Shown one piece after another: positions 36,601 to 42,700 of a stretch of 64,000 bases of DNA. A program made the translations under genes and the position numbers. How positions within the stretch are numbered: position 1 is the first letter of the stretch; each line of letters starts with the position of its first letter. The notes under the pieces were generated by a model, which worked only from the letters and a program-made list of their open reading frames with translations, was not told where the DNA came from and made no database searches. This DNA is from Eutreptiella sp. 'Long Island Sound 2002' (lineage: Eukaryota; Euglenozoa; Euglenophyceae; Eutreptiales; Eutreptiaceae): positions 169,632,106 through 169,696,105 of the forward strand of contig OZ038378.1 of assembly GCA_964036045.1 (NCBI GenBank), written 5' to 3'.

Positions 36601-38687
36601 CAACGGCTTGCAATTGCTGCTGAAGCGATGCAATTCCTTTCGATCGGTTCTCCAACTGTTGTTTCTAAGAAGGAAATGGAGCGACATGTAGAGGTACACA
36701 AGTTGGCACGTCCTCATGGGCAAAGTTGAGCATACCATTATCTCCGAATTTCGCTTGCTTGATTCTTGCTCTTCTTGCAACAACCTCGTTAGCAAACGTA
36801 ACTTGTGGGCTTGCTTGGTGGTCACTTGAATTGCTTCACGCACCCTTTGTTCTAAAGCTGTGACTTCGGATTTCCGGGATCCCCCACCTTGATCAGCCGA
36901 CTCCATGGTGGAATTTACTTGAACTCTTATGGCCTCTGCGCCCATAGCTTGGTTTACCGTTGTTTGCAGCGACACCTAAGAAGGATAGTAGATGGCTGTC
37001 AACTGCTGACTCTCTCTGGTCTAATCTGCCACCTTTGGTGCCCTTGTGGGACAACACTCGGAAATTTCACAAGCTCATGATATACACACACCGAAAAAAA
37101 AACAAAAAGGCACACCAACGAAGAGTGGAGTCGCACGACATCTTCGTTCAAATCACTTCTCTCGGTGTACGAAATTCGAGAAAGCTCTGACAACTCGTCG
37201 GCTGTGAGATCTATTCCAAGATGTTGCAGCTCGCTCAGATCAATCATATTGGGTGGGCTGTGAGACTTCCACTCCCGTTGACCCTTCAAAGCACTTTCTG
37301 GTGAAGATTCGAACTTGTGAGCTGGGTCCCCACTAGAATCTTCCATGTACCACTCATGTATGAGCCTTGAAGGGCTGGCAAACCCCTGGCAGAAGAATAG
37401 GCACAGAACAAAGTGATGAAGTTGAAAGAGTTCGGGGCCATTATTTACCGAGTCGCGAGACACGATGGCTGTAGTCAGACATTTTAAAAGTTGCGAATGT
37501 GCAGGACGCGAGGAGTGGGGTAAATGGTACAAGGTATACAATGAATCAATAAAAAACGGGTTTGAAAACACTTGGAAGCCTCTTACTGTGCTGCTGCTCA
37601 AAACCTGCAATCGGCGAAATTCAAAGATGTGGTTGCAGTTCGTTAGGAGATTTCTCGAATTAATCGAACCTAGCTCTATTATTTTTCGGCGAATTCAAGT
37701 GCAGTCCAATTTGAATTACTGCTCTAAATTCCACAGGCCGGACGCACGCACCTGCCGGCTATGCTACGTAACTTCTTCAGTTCTTGTTGCCTTCCACCGT
37801 TAGGCTCGAGGAGTATTGAACAGCAAGAATGTATCAGAAACAGTGGTAAACAGTGCGACATTTACGACTCTGCTATTCTCCACCATGATGTTACCACCAT
37901 TAATGGAAGTGCTCTTCGTTTCGTTGACTATGATGTTTTCGTCAATCCACCGGAAGTGCCATGCATGCTCCATGTCATCACCACCAATGTGCTCACAAAT
38001 ACAAATGGCGGAGAGCGAAGGGCTTCAATAGTGATAATGAAACCTTGGCGACCCAAGAATTGTGCGAGAATCTGCGAGAAAACAAATGCTGGTCACTCAA
38101 AAATCAAAATCTGTGGTTGTCGCTATAGGTTGTTGCCCATGTGTTATCCCGAAAACCAAGGTGGGCACACATCAAGACTTGATGTGTGCCCCCCCCCCAA
38201 ATGGAGGCGAGGAGCACTTGAGACTCCCGGCATTGCCGTTTGTATCTAGTTTGAAAGCCCTCTACATAGGAGGGATAAAGCCACACCCTCGGGTGCCACG
38301 TAGCCTTCTAAGTAATTTTGGAGATTCGTTTTGAGGTTACAGCATCAAGATTTTTAGGTGTGCAGAATCGAAATGCGACGTAGTTTTAGACACATATTTT
38401 TGAGTAGAGTGCCGTTGCAGCTTGCGCGCTCGTTTGATTGCCAGATTTAGACAATCTCTACATATGGTGTCCTGGGAGCAAGGACCGGCAGAGGTGTGCG
38501 CCATTCTAACGTGTTGCACAAAGTGTCCGAAAAATTCTTCGTTGACGGTGCTCGTGATTCTCTGCGCGTCTGTGTACGGGCGGGAACGGGGAGGCCCAAA
38601 TTTTGAGGCGTGGGTCGGCGTCTTCAGGGCAGTGGCATGGGAAAACGCACGAAGACGGGGCTCGTTGTGGACTCGCAAACCTCCCAT
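7140..38687 (-). CDS. Giant multi-exon coiled-coil protein, about 2,500 residues
   Basis: Proposed exons, 5' to 3' on the minus strand: 38394-38687, 37866-37991, 37752-37804, 37116-37374, 36736-36975, 36461-36664, 36152-36250, 35276-35689, 32589-32868, 30736-31181, 29136-29470, 28261-28565, 27305-27654, 25819-26253, 24738-25019, 21471-21938, 18800-19222, 16678-16974, 15696-16241, 14132-14563, 12748-13305, 7871-8197, 7140-7478. Joined, they total 7,512 bases (2,503 residues plus stop) with no frame break. From exon 5 on, nearly every residue is in Leu/Gln/Glu/Ala/Arg-rich heptad sequence typical of long parallel coiled coils (golgin, centrosomal, nuclear-pore TPR or myosin-tail-like). No catalytic domain, signal peptide or membrane segment is visible. 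A structural or tethering role is inference; no orthologue is recognised. The first three exons are the least certain. Confidence 0.8.
8198..8849. other. Host intron sequence left of the transposon
   Basis: Intron 21 of the coiled-coil gene between exon 22 and the insertion. I see no gene. There is a C-rich stretch at 8735-8815. Confidence 0.5.
8850..8864. repeat. Left end of transposon: target duplication and inverted repeat
   Basis: ATT at 8850-8852 is followed by GGGGGAGGTACG at 8853-8864. Three copies of GCACCGCGTG-like sequence follow at 8866-8899. Confidence 0.75.
9190..9310. repeat. Tandem pair of hairpins with CGTTTCGCGTTTCG spacers
   Basis: A block CGTTTCG-(A/T)CCG-TTTCGCGTTTCG followed by a perfect hairpin occurs twice. 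Hairpin 1 pairs ACCCAATGGG (9218-9227) with its complement at 9237-9246. Hairpin 2 pairs CTACCTTGTGGA (9278-9289) with its complement at 9299-9310. The spacer blocks match but the stems differ. The second hairpin overlaps the transposase stop codon and last codons. Confidence 0.8.
9278..11708 (-). CDS. DDE transposase, DDE_Tnp_4 (Harbinger) type
   Basis: Proposed exons: 11603-11708 (ATG at 11708), 11131-11402, 10751-11056 and 9278-10648, with GT-AG borders and consistent phases (Gly codon G|GA between exons 1 and 2). The N-terminal part is rich in basic helices (MAEILRGRWRSASGKFRKE, AYVRRRS) and may bind DNA. The catalytic core follows the family pattern: first Asp in AIGDTYPL (about 9980), second Asp in GVRADARIM (about 9830), then LLDGGFGG and TPF (about 9750), and Glu in RARSEHVLMQLHAWGV (about 9645), followed by VVHIQQFLN. 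The C terminus has an acidic Ser/Asp run. It would cut and rejoin the ends at 8853 and 12623. Exon 1 and the in-frame 102-bp intron 10649-10750 are less certain. No disabling mutation was seen. Confidence 0.7.
11709..12611. other. Right part of transposon without supported gene
   Basis: This is probably the 5' flank and promoter side of the transposase gene. It contains CCCTTCCC-type low-complexity sequence (12090-12300) and a repeated CTCACCGGAGGGGG block (12009 and 12492). Open frames here are Gly/Lys/Arg-rich products of that composition and are not called as genes. Confidence 0.5.
12612..12626. repeat. Right end of transposon: inverted repeat and target duplication
   Basis: CGTACCTCCCCC at 12612-12623 is the exact complement of the left end and is followed by ATT at 12624-12626. 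Two GCACCGCGTG copies precede it at about 12591-12610. Confidence 0.75.
12748..16974 (-). CDS. Coiled-coil gene, exons 18-21
   Basis: Exons 16678-16974 (99 codons), 15696-16241 (182), 14132-14563 (144) and 12748-13305 (186), all phase 0. Exons 19 and 21 share a longer related block: LSRLQGVLQGKEEQL followed by LVLKEELVEK, and AARLSGILQAKEQQF followed by VEEELYNKELEL. This points to an internal duplication. The last donor of this block may instead be GTGGTT, giving an exon end at 12742; both choices keep the frame. Confidence 0.85.
13306..14131. other. Intron 20 of the coiled-coil gene
   Basis: No gene, repeat or other feature recognised. The Pro-rich and Ser-rich open frames on the plus strand around here are antisense images of the coiled-coil exons. 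Confidence 0.5.
14655..14830. repeat. Dispersed repeat, copy 1 (inverted copy at 26330-26480)
   Basis: It begins with a G12 tract and contains GGCC-rich DNA, (ACCC)n, CACATCAGAAA, GGCCGGTTTCGAGGCTGATT and TAGGTACAC. The complement of 26330-26480 has the same blocks in the same order (CACCCACCCACATTAGAAA, GGGCCGGGAATTGGAGGTTG, CTAAGTACG). Similarity extends over about 130 bases with moderate divergence, so this is an old interspersed element inside the intron between exons 19 and 20. Confidence 0.7.
16975..18458. other. Intron between exons 17 and 18, first part
   Basis: No gene recognised. A G16 run lies at 17763-17778 and a C-rich stretch at 18005-18020. A (CTG) microsatellite follows at 18459. 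Confidence 0.45.
18459..18491. repeat. (CTG)11 microsatellite
   Basis: Eleven uninterrupted TGC/CTG triplets lie in the intron between exons 17 and 18, read as CAG on the transcribed sense of the coiled-coil gene. Such runs form hairpins and are length-unstable. Confidence 0.95.
18800..26253 (-). CDS. Coiled-coil gene, exons 14-17
   Basis: Exons 25819-26253 (145 codons), 24738-25019 (94), 21471-21938 (156) and 18800-19222 (141), each starting and ending in phase 0. Sequences such as ELVHSKEQTLEQLQRKL, VTAKQTELERTVSELTEL and VRTLHQKTEESITILTVEL open the exons directly after a pyrimidine-rich CAG acceptor. Every donor is GT (GTGTCC, GTTCCG, GTAGGC, GTGTGC). Any one of these exons could be skipped or duplicated without shifting the frame. 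Confidence 0.85.
19223..20084. other. Intron between exons 16 and 17, right-hand part
   Basis: No gene recognised. A short G-tract lies at 19317-19331 and C-rich low-complexity DNA at 19800-19900. Confidence 0.4.
20085..20290. repeat. Minisatellite, about 55-bp unit, four diverged copies
   Basis: Four units share the pattern CTAGGCCCCA(N)GCAGG(GC)CTTGGTAGGACAAACAC, followed by CACTGCA-like sequence. They are at about 20090, 20135, 20190 and 20245. Confidence 0.7.
20330..20510. repeat. Dispersed repeat related to 55370-55530 and 58080-58240
   Basis: A block of the form CCTGTGTTACATTCCC, then CAGTGGTGG(C/T)(A/G)AGCA(C/A)CC, then a TTC/AAC-rich end occurs here. Related blocks lie at 58140-58220 (CCTGTGTTACATTCCCC, GGTGGTGAGCACC) and 55440-55500 (CAGTGGTGGTGAGCAACC). 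This is a diverged interspersed family. Confidence 0.55.
20519..20640. repeat. Dispersed repeat, copy 2 (first copy at 3964-4100)
   Basis: It starts GGGTGTCCGGTGCTTTGTCTT like the first copy, then TGTGACCTGTTTGTGTTGA, and later AGGTCAGAGTG. It lies in the intron between exons 16 and 17 of the coiled-coil gene. Confidence 0.7.
21939..23492. other. Intron between exons 15 and 16, first part
   Basis: No gene recognised. A C17 tract followed by (CA)n lies at 22690-22715 and further C runs at 23100-23150. Confidence 0.45.
23493..24056. mobile_element. AT-rich inverted-repeat element, possibly non-autonomous transposon
   Basis: The left end begins CATAATCCCTGCTGTCTCAG, then GGGTCCC, GAGGAATCAAAA and GGCT. 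The right end, read on the other strand, is CATAACGCACGCCGTTTTG, then GGGTCCCC, GAGGAATCAAAA and GGGCT. This makes an imperfect inverted repeat of about 65 bp. The left repeat is present in three tandem copies (23493-23640). The interior (23640-23990) is far richer in A/T than its surroundings and contains short palindromes such as CTCAGTTTTGAAGCTGAG. No coding capacity and no clear target duplication were seen. Confidence 0.55.
24609..24691. repeat. (GT)n microsatellite
   Basis: About 40 GT dinucleotides with three interruptions lie 46 bases from the 3' end of exon 15 (24738-25019), inside the intron. Confidence 0.95.
26330..26480. repeat. Dispersed repeat, inverted copy 2 (copy 1 at 14655-14830)
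   Basis: Read on the minus strand it matches copy 1 from the GGCC-rich start through (ACCC)n and CACATTAGAAA to CTAAGTACG. It lies next to the exon 25819-26253 in the intron upstream of it. Confidence 0.7.
26505..26622. repeat. Cluster of long G and C homopolymers
   Basis: A G-run at about 26507-26520 is followed by C-runs at 26549-26564 and 26601-26617, with a second G-run at 27151-27166. Such paired runs can form hairpins or G-quadruplexes and are error-prone in assembly. Confidence 0.85.
27305..31181 (-). CDS. Coiled-coil gene, exons 10-13
   Basis: Exons 30736-31181, 29136-29470, 28261-28565 and 27305-27654. All are strongly heptad-rich, for example ATSLIAEVQRLEVDLRQQ and LQAQVQQLELQLL. 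Exon 10 to 11 joins in phase 0, exon 11 to 12 in phase 2 (Arg codon CG|G) and exon 12 to 13 in phase 1 (Gly codon G|GA). These and the exon 9/10 border are the only non-phase-0 junctions in the coiled-coil part. The motif RLQGLLEAK in exon 12 recurs as RLQGSLDAEK in exon 10 and RLHGVLEAL in exon 13. Confidence 0.85.
29471..30735. other. Intron between exons 10 and 11
   Basis: No gene recognised. It contains a C-run at 30247-30256 and short (CA)n and (ATAC)n stretches at 30110-30125 and 30630-30645. Confidence 0.45.
31182..32588. other. Intron between exons 9 and 10
   Basis: No gene or repeat recognised apart from C/T-rich low complexity at 31290-31325. Confidence 0.45.
32589..35689 (-). CDS. 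Coiled-coil gene, exons 8-9
   Basis: Exon 8 (35276-35689, 138 codons) reads VCLQLQAKVVELSAELQ and onward, with a short non-heptad stretch GEDVKAEGLWKVDHSGN in the middle that probably forms a hinge. Exon 9 (32589-32868) contains AARLSGALAATEQQV, one member of a motif repeated in other exons, and ends in phase 1 after the codon for Glu in RQIE. The split Gly codon is completed exactly by exon 10 (G|GG), which supports both borders. The 2.4-kb intron between them carries several dispersed repeats. Confidence 0.8.
33141..34350. repeat. Related repeat blocks around GTCATCATTTGGTGACAATGG
   Basis: A block TTGG(A/G)TC(A/G)TCATTTGGTGACAATGGAA(G/A)CACAT occurs at about 33304 and again in direct orientation at about 34258. 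A third, inverted and shorter block (CTTTTGTCACCAGTTGATGACC) lies at about 33428. GGTGCTACATGGC at 33391 is inverted to GCCATGTAGCACC at 34309. Long C and G runs (33527-33544, 33608-33620) separate them. The arrangement looks like broken copies of one element in the intron between exons 8 and 9. Confidence 0.6.
33761..33915 (+). mobile_element. Short interspersed element, copy 1 (inverted copy at 57205-57395)
   Basis: From GGTGTGACCTAATTA through AATGCACTCCACAGTCAGG, CATAAGTGCATCTTTATTC and TATGCC to ACATCATGTCTGAC, it matches the complement of 57205-57395 closely over more than 110 bases. A 30-40-base gap near the outer end separates the two versions. No coding capacity; probably a MITE or SINE-like family. 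Confidence 0.75.
34351..35275. other. Intron between exons 8 and 9, part next to exon 8
   Basis: AT-richer DNA with no recognised gene. Open frames on either strand are short and lack protein character. Confidence 0.4.
36152..38687 (-). CDS. Coiled-coil gene, N-terminal exons 1-7
   Basis: Exon 1 is taken from the ATG at 38687; it includes TVNEEFFGHFVQHVRM and two CxxC-like cysteine pairs. Exons 2 and 3 are short (HAWHFRWIDENIIVNE; GGRQQELKKLRSIAG). Exon 4 includes LIHEWYMEDSSG and the acidic helix-like GIDLTADELSELSRI. Phases agree across all junctions when exon 4 begins after TTTGCCAG at 37375. Exons 5-7 (36736-36975, 36461-36664, 36152-36250) start the coiled coil and have clear GT/AG borders, all phase 0. 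The N-terminal module before the coiled coil is about 240 residues and matches nothing I recognise. The real start could be a later Met or further upstream. Confidence 0.45.
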
Positions 38688-39212
38688 GCATCAAAGCTCC
38701 GATCAAGCACCTTGTGTTGCAAATCGGTGAAGATTGCTAACATTTTTCGCCTTCTCTCGATGTGGAACCATTTTGTAGGATGCACAAATTTTGAACCGGA
38801 GGATTGAGTTTCGTAAAGCGACGAAGTATGATCCCGCGGATTTGTTGCGTAGGTGTGTGATGGTGCTAGGTGCTTGTGGGGAAGCCCACCTAAATTAAAT
38901 GGCTCATCGTCGATTTCATCAAGCGGCCAAGTAAAAAGTGTCTGTCTCTACTAGCATCTTCTACGTGTTTATGACCCGTCGGGTTTCACGTCGCACGGGA
39001 AAGTAGCCAGGGTGGAATTCTTCGTCGTAAAGCCCCATCCCACATTTTGGCTCACATTTTGCACTGAATCGAGTCGCATCAATACGCAAAACTTTTGAAT
39101 TCTTCGGAAACCGCCATGCATGCGCAAGGCTGCGTACACATTGCTTGTCGTATTTTTCAGCAAATTAATTCCCTTGAATAAAAGTGAGAACGTGAAGTTC
39201 TTGAGCAAAAAG
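38688..39212. promoter_or_regulatory. Divergent intergenic region between the two cellular genes
   Basis: The 525 bases between the proposed start codons of the coiled-coil gene (minus) and the ubiquitin protease gene (plus) must hold both 5' untranslated regions and promoters if those starts are right. I see no convincing TATA box or named element. A bidirectional promoter is inference from the head-to-head layout. Confidence 0.4.
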
Positions 39213-39705
39213 ATGGATTCTAGTAGTCAAGACCACCAAAAGGGACGACAACCCGTCGCTAAACGAGAGGAGGAGGAAGAAGATGAGGAAATTCGTCCAC
39301 GTCGGTGGTTGTATGACAAGCAAAAGATTGAAGGTTTCATGCGATGGACTTCGATATCACGAGTAGGAGCGGGTATGTTTGATCCTACTACATGTTTGAA
39401 CAACGGCACACAACACGGAGAACGCAAACGTCTGCGCCTCTCATTCAAAGCATCGAATTCTCCACGTGTTCCGGTCACAGGATTGCACAATTTGGGGAAT
39501 TCTTGTTTCATGAACTCCGTTTTGCAAACTTTGACTTACATTCCACCATTGCGCAACTTCATTGCCACCATCACGAAGCAAGATAGTCCTCGTTATCAAG
39601 ACGTGCAAGGATTTGATCCGCTCAATACTTTGAAACGATTGTTTGATGAAGTAAGCTCGAACAAAAGGGTCGTATCACCTGATTATATTTTCCGCAATCT
39701 CAAAC
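39213..39705 (+). CDS. USP exon 1 with Cys box
   Basis: It encodes an acidic N terminus (KREEEEEDEEI), then a basic segment (GERKRLRL), then the Cys box with Cys98, and ends NLKR in phase 1 before GTATGT. The stretch SVLQTLTYIPPLRNF after the Cys box is close to the USP36/USP42 version. Confidence 0.95.
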
Positions 39706-42700
39706 GTATGTGTGCATGGTTGTGTGTACACAAGGGATTTGGACGTAATGGATCGCATTTCGGGAGAACTTGGATATCCCAATGGGAGAAAATGTTTTGT
39801 GTCCCCGCTTCCTTCTAACACTCAGACAATACGTGTTCACGGGCCCGCCCATGTAGCCCCCATCCCCCCCCCCCCAACGCACGAACGAAAACGAAGCCTT
39901 CATTTTACAACAAAATTAACATCCGTTGCAGGCTTTGGCAAAACCTTTCGCCCCGGTCGGCAAGAGGATGCGCAAGAATTTGCGTTGTACTTGTTGGAAT
40001 CGTGCCATGATGCCCTTCTTCGCTCCGTCGGAAGGTGTGCAAAATGCCCTACGTACACGCCTTTCATATACGCCTTTTCGCCACAACCAACCAAGCGTTG
40101 CTCGCAGCATTCGCCAAGCAAGCAAGTAACCCATTTCTTTTGTAGCAAAGTGGACGCTCGCACAGCCGAGACATCCGCTATCCATCAAATATTTGGAGGA
40201 TACTTGCGCTCACAAGTGAAGTGGGATAGGAGCGACGAGCTTCGGAAGTTGAAGTCCAAGTATGGCAGTTTGATCACAGAATCTTTAACGTCGTGCATGG
40301 CTGAAGCAAAAAACTATGTATGAAGTCAACACCTTGTGTGATGCTCATGTTCAGGTCCCGTTCAGCCCCATCAGTTGGCAATACTTCGAACACGTTTGAT
40401 CCGTTTTTGATATTGAGTGTAGAGGTTTGTTATGGCCGCAAGTGCGTCGGAGGGTTCAACGTTTTCACGGTTGATATTTTGTCAAGTGTTGAGATGATGG
40501 CGCACATGAGGAGGTCGGTGAATTTGGACAAGACCAACCAATCTCCAACCCCCCCCCGCCCGCTTCAAATGTCATCCTTTCTTTAGGTCTCCACGCCCCC
40601 GCGCGCGCTACATCTCTACAAACCCCTTTGTACCCTATGTTTCGGAGCTTTACCTTAGTTAGCCTTCGGGTTTGTATTGGTCGGTGCACCCACTTTGTAG
40701 ATCAAGGGTGATTCCATCGAAAAATGCCTAACTCATTTTACGAAGGCGGAGATCCTTGACGCAAATAATATGTACAAGACCCCTTCGGGTGTGTGCCATG
40801 TGTGCCATGGTGTATGGTTGGGACGAGGTCATACAATTTGTTTTGTTTGGCGATTGATCTAATGCAGTTGTTAGCTCCAAAGCATTCGGGTCACTCCATG
40901 AGTTGACCTTAGCAACGGAACAACCTCTCAATAGGTGTCTATGTTCCAGCGACGAAACGCTTCGCGATCCATCGGCCACCACGGGTCTTGATGCTGCATT
41001 TGAAGCGATTCAATAGCGTGTGCGGATACGTCCGAGGTATGTATGAAGCGCCATTCCAAGAATGCTAGGCGAATTGGAAGCGGCGCATTTTGCACGCAAG
41101 GGCTAGGTCAAACACGATTACCGTGGGCTTGTAATGAAAAAGTGGTTACACAACGTAGTGCTCCGGTGCCAATTCACGACGCAATTTCCTATGTTGCGTC
41201 CGTTGCACGTAAGACAACCATGCGTCGTAGAGGCGTCTGAGGGCTGGAGGCGTCTCGGATTGCGACGTTTGGTGCCTATCTGCAGGTTTTGGGGGTTTTG
41301 GAAAGATTTCAAGGATGGTCTCGTACCCTGAGACTTTGAATCTGGCCCCATTTTGCAGCGAAGGTACTTCAGTGGTATGTATATGTTTGATCGTGTTACT
41401 GGGGTTCTCTGTGCAGCATGCCCCAAGAGCGGAAGCATCGGCCTCAATGGTGCCGGGGATGCAGACCCCCCCTTCCCGCATCTCCCCCGCCCCCTCCCTG
41501 GGGTCGGCCACACTTAGTTACCAAACGTTTGTGGTGGCCTGCCGCAAAAACGACCATGATGCATGCATGTCCATCACATGTTGCTTGAACGATAGAATGT
41601 GTGGTTTCTACAGGAGCCTGGGTTTTCAGCAGGGTTTGTCGCCCATTCGTACACGAAAAAGTACGAAAAAGTACGAAAAAGTGCGAATCAGAGGAGAACC
41701 GGGAATTACGAATAGGTACGAAAATGTACGAAAATGTACGAATAGTGGGAATGATGGATATGACGATTTTGCCGATTTGAAATGCCGACTCACTGGGGTT
41801 TTGCGGGGTGTTCATTGGGGTTTTCGGTGCCCTCTGGTTTCTTGGTTTTTGGGATTCTGGGACACCTGATGAGAAGGGGGTGGGGGTGCGTTTGACTATA
41901 CCCTGTTGTATGTTTCAACCAACACCATACCTGTGTGCCGTTGAGTGTTCTGTTTGTGTGCCAAGGAACGATTTTGGGCTCGGCCGGTCACCTGGAGTTG
42001 GCTTTTTTTTTTCAGTACGAAAATGTACGAAAATGTACGAATATGTACGAAAATGTACGAATATGTACGAATGACGTTTTTTCTCAAAAGTACGAATCAG
42101 TGACAAACCCTGGTTTTCAGGAGGAGCATGTGGCCGCCATGGGAGGGTTTTTTGCCTTTTGCGCGGTTTTCCGCCATCCTCATAGGTATCATCCACCCAG
42201 ATTTGGGCGGAATCGGGGTATTGGGGCTGATTTTTCTACCATCTCGCGCTTGCTTGCAGCTGCTGCTGTGATGCTGCTTGCTGCTAGAACCCCCTGTTCC
42301 AAACTCGGCCCTAAAGACACCAACACTCAACACGTAAAGGCGGGCTTTGTGCAGAGGCTATCGACTGAACCAACCAAACACCCCATGCGTTCGGCCGTAA
42401 CCCACATGCCTCTTTCCTCGTGAATCGTGACACAGAGGGGGTGCAACAACGGGAAATATCGGGAGCACAGATAGCACAAACGAAAGAGGGCACAAAGGGG
42501 GCACAATGAGAGCAGGGAAGGTCAGCCCTGTGCAATCCCTCTCTGGTAGTTGTGATCTGAGCACAATGATTTGCGGTGGTTTGATGCCGCAGACCAGAAT
42601 GAAGAAGAGTTGAGAGTTGTGGATGGTTGTGAGGGTGACGGTTGTACGGTGAATGGCATCTCTGCATCACAGACAAATATGTATTAGCACTCAACACAAC

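Noticed and set aside
38711-38771. Extra 5' exon of the coiled-coil gene with ATG at 38771
   Set aside because: It would end in phase 1, which does not match the phase-0 start of the next segment, whereas an ATG at 38687 is already in frame with it.
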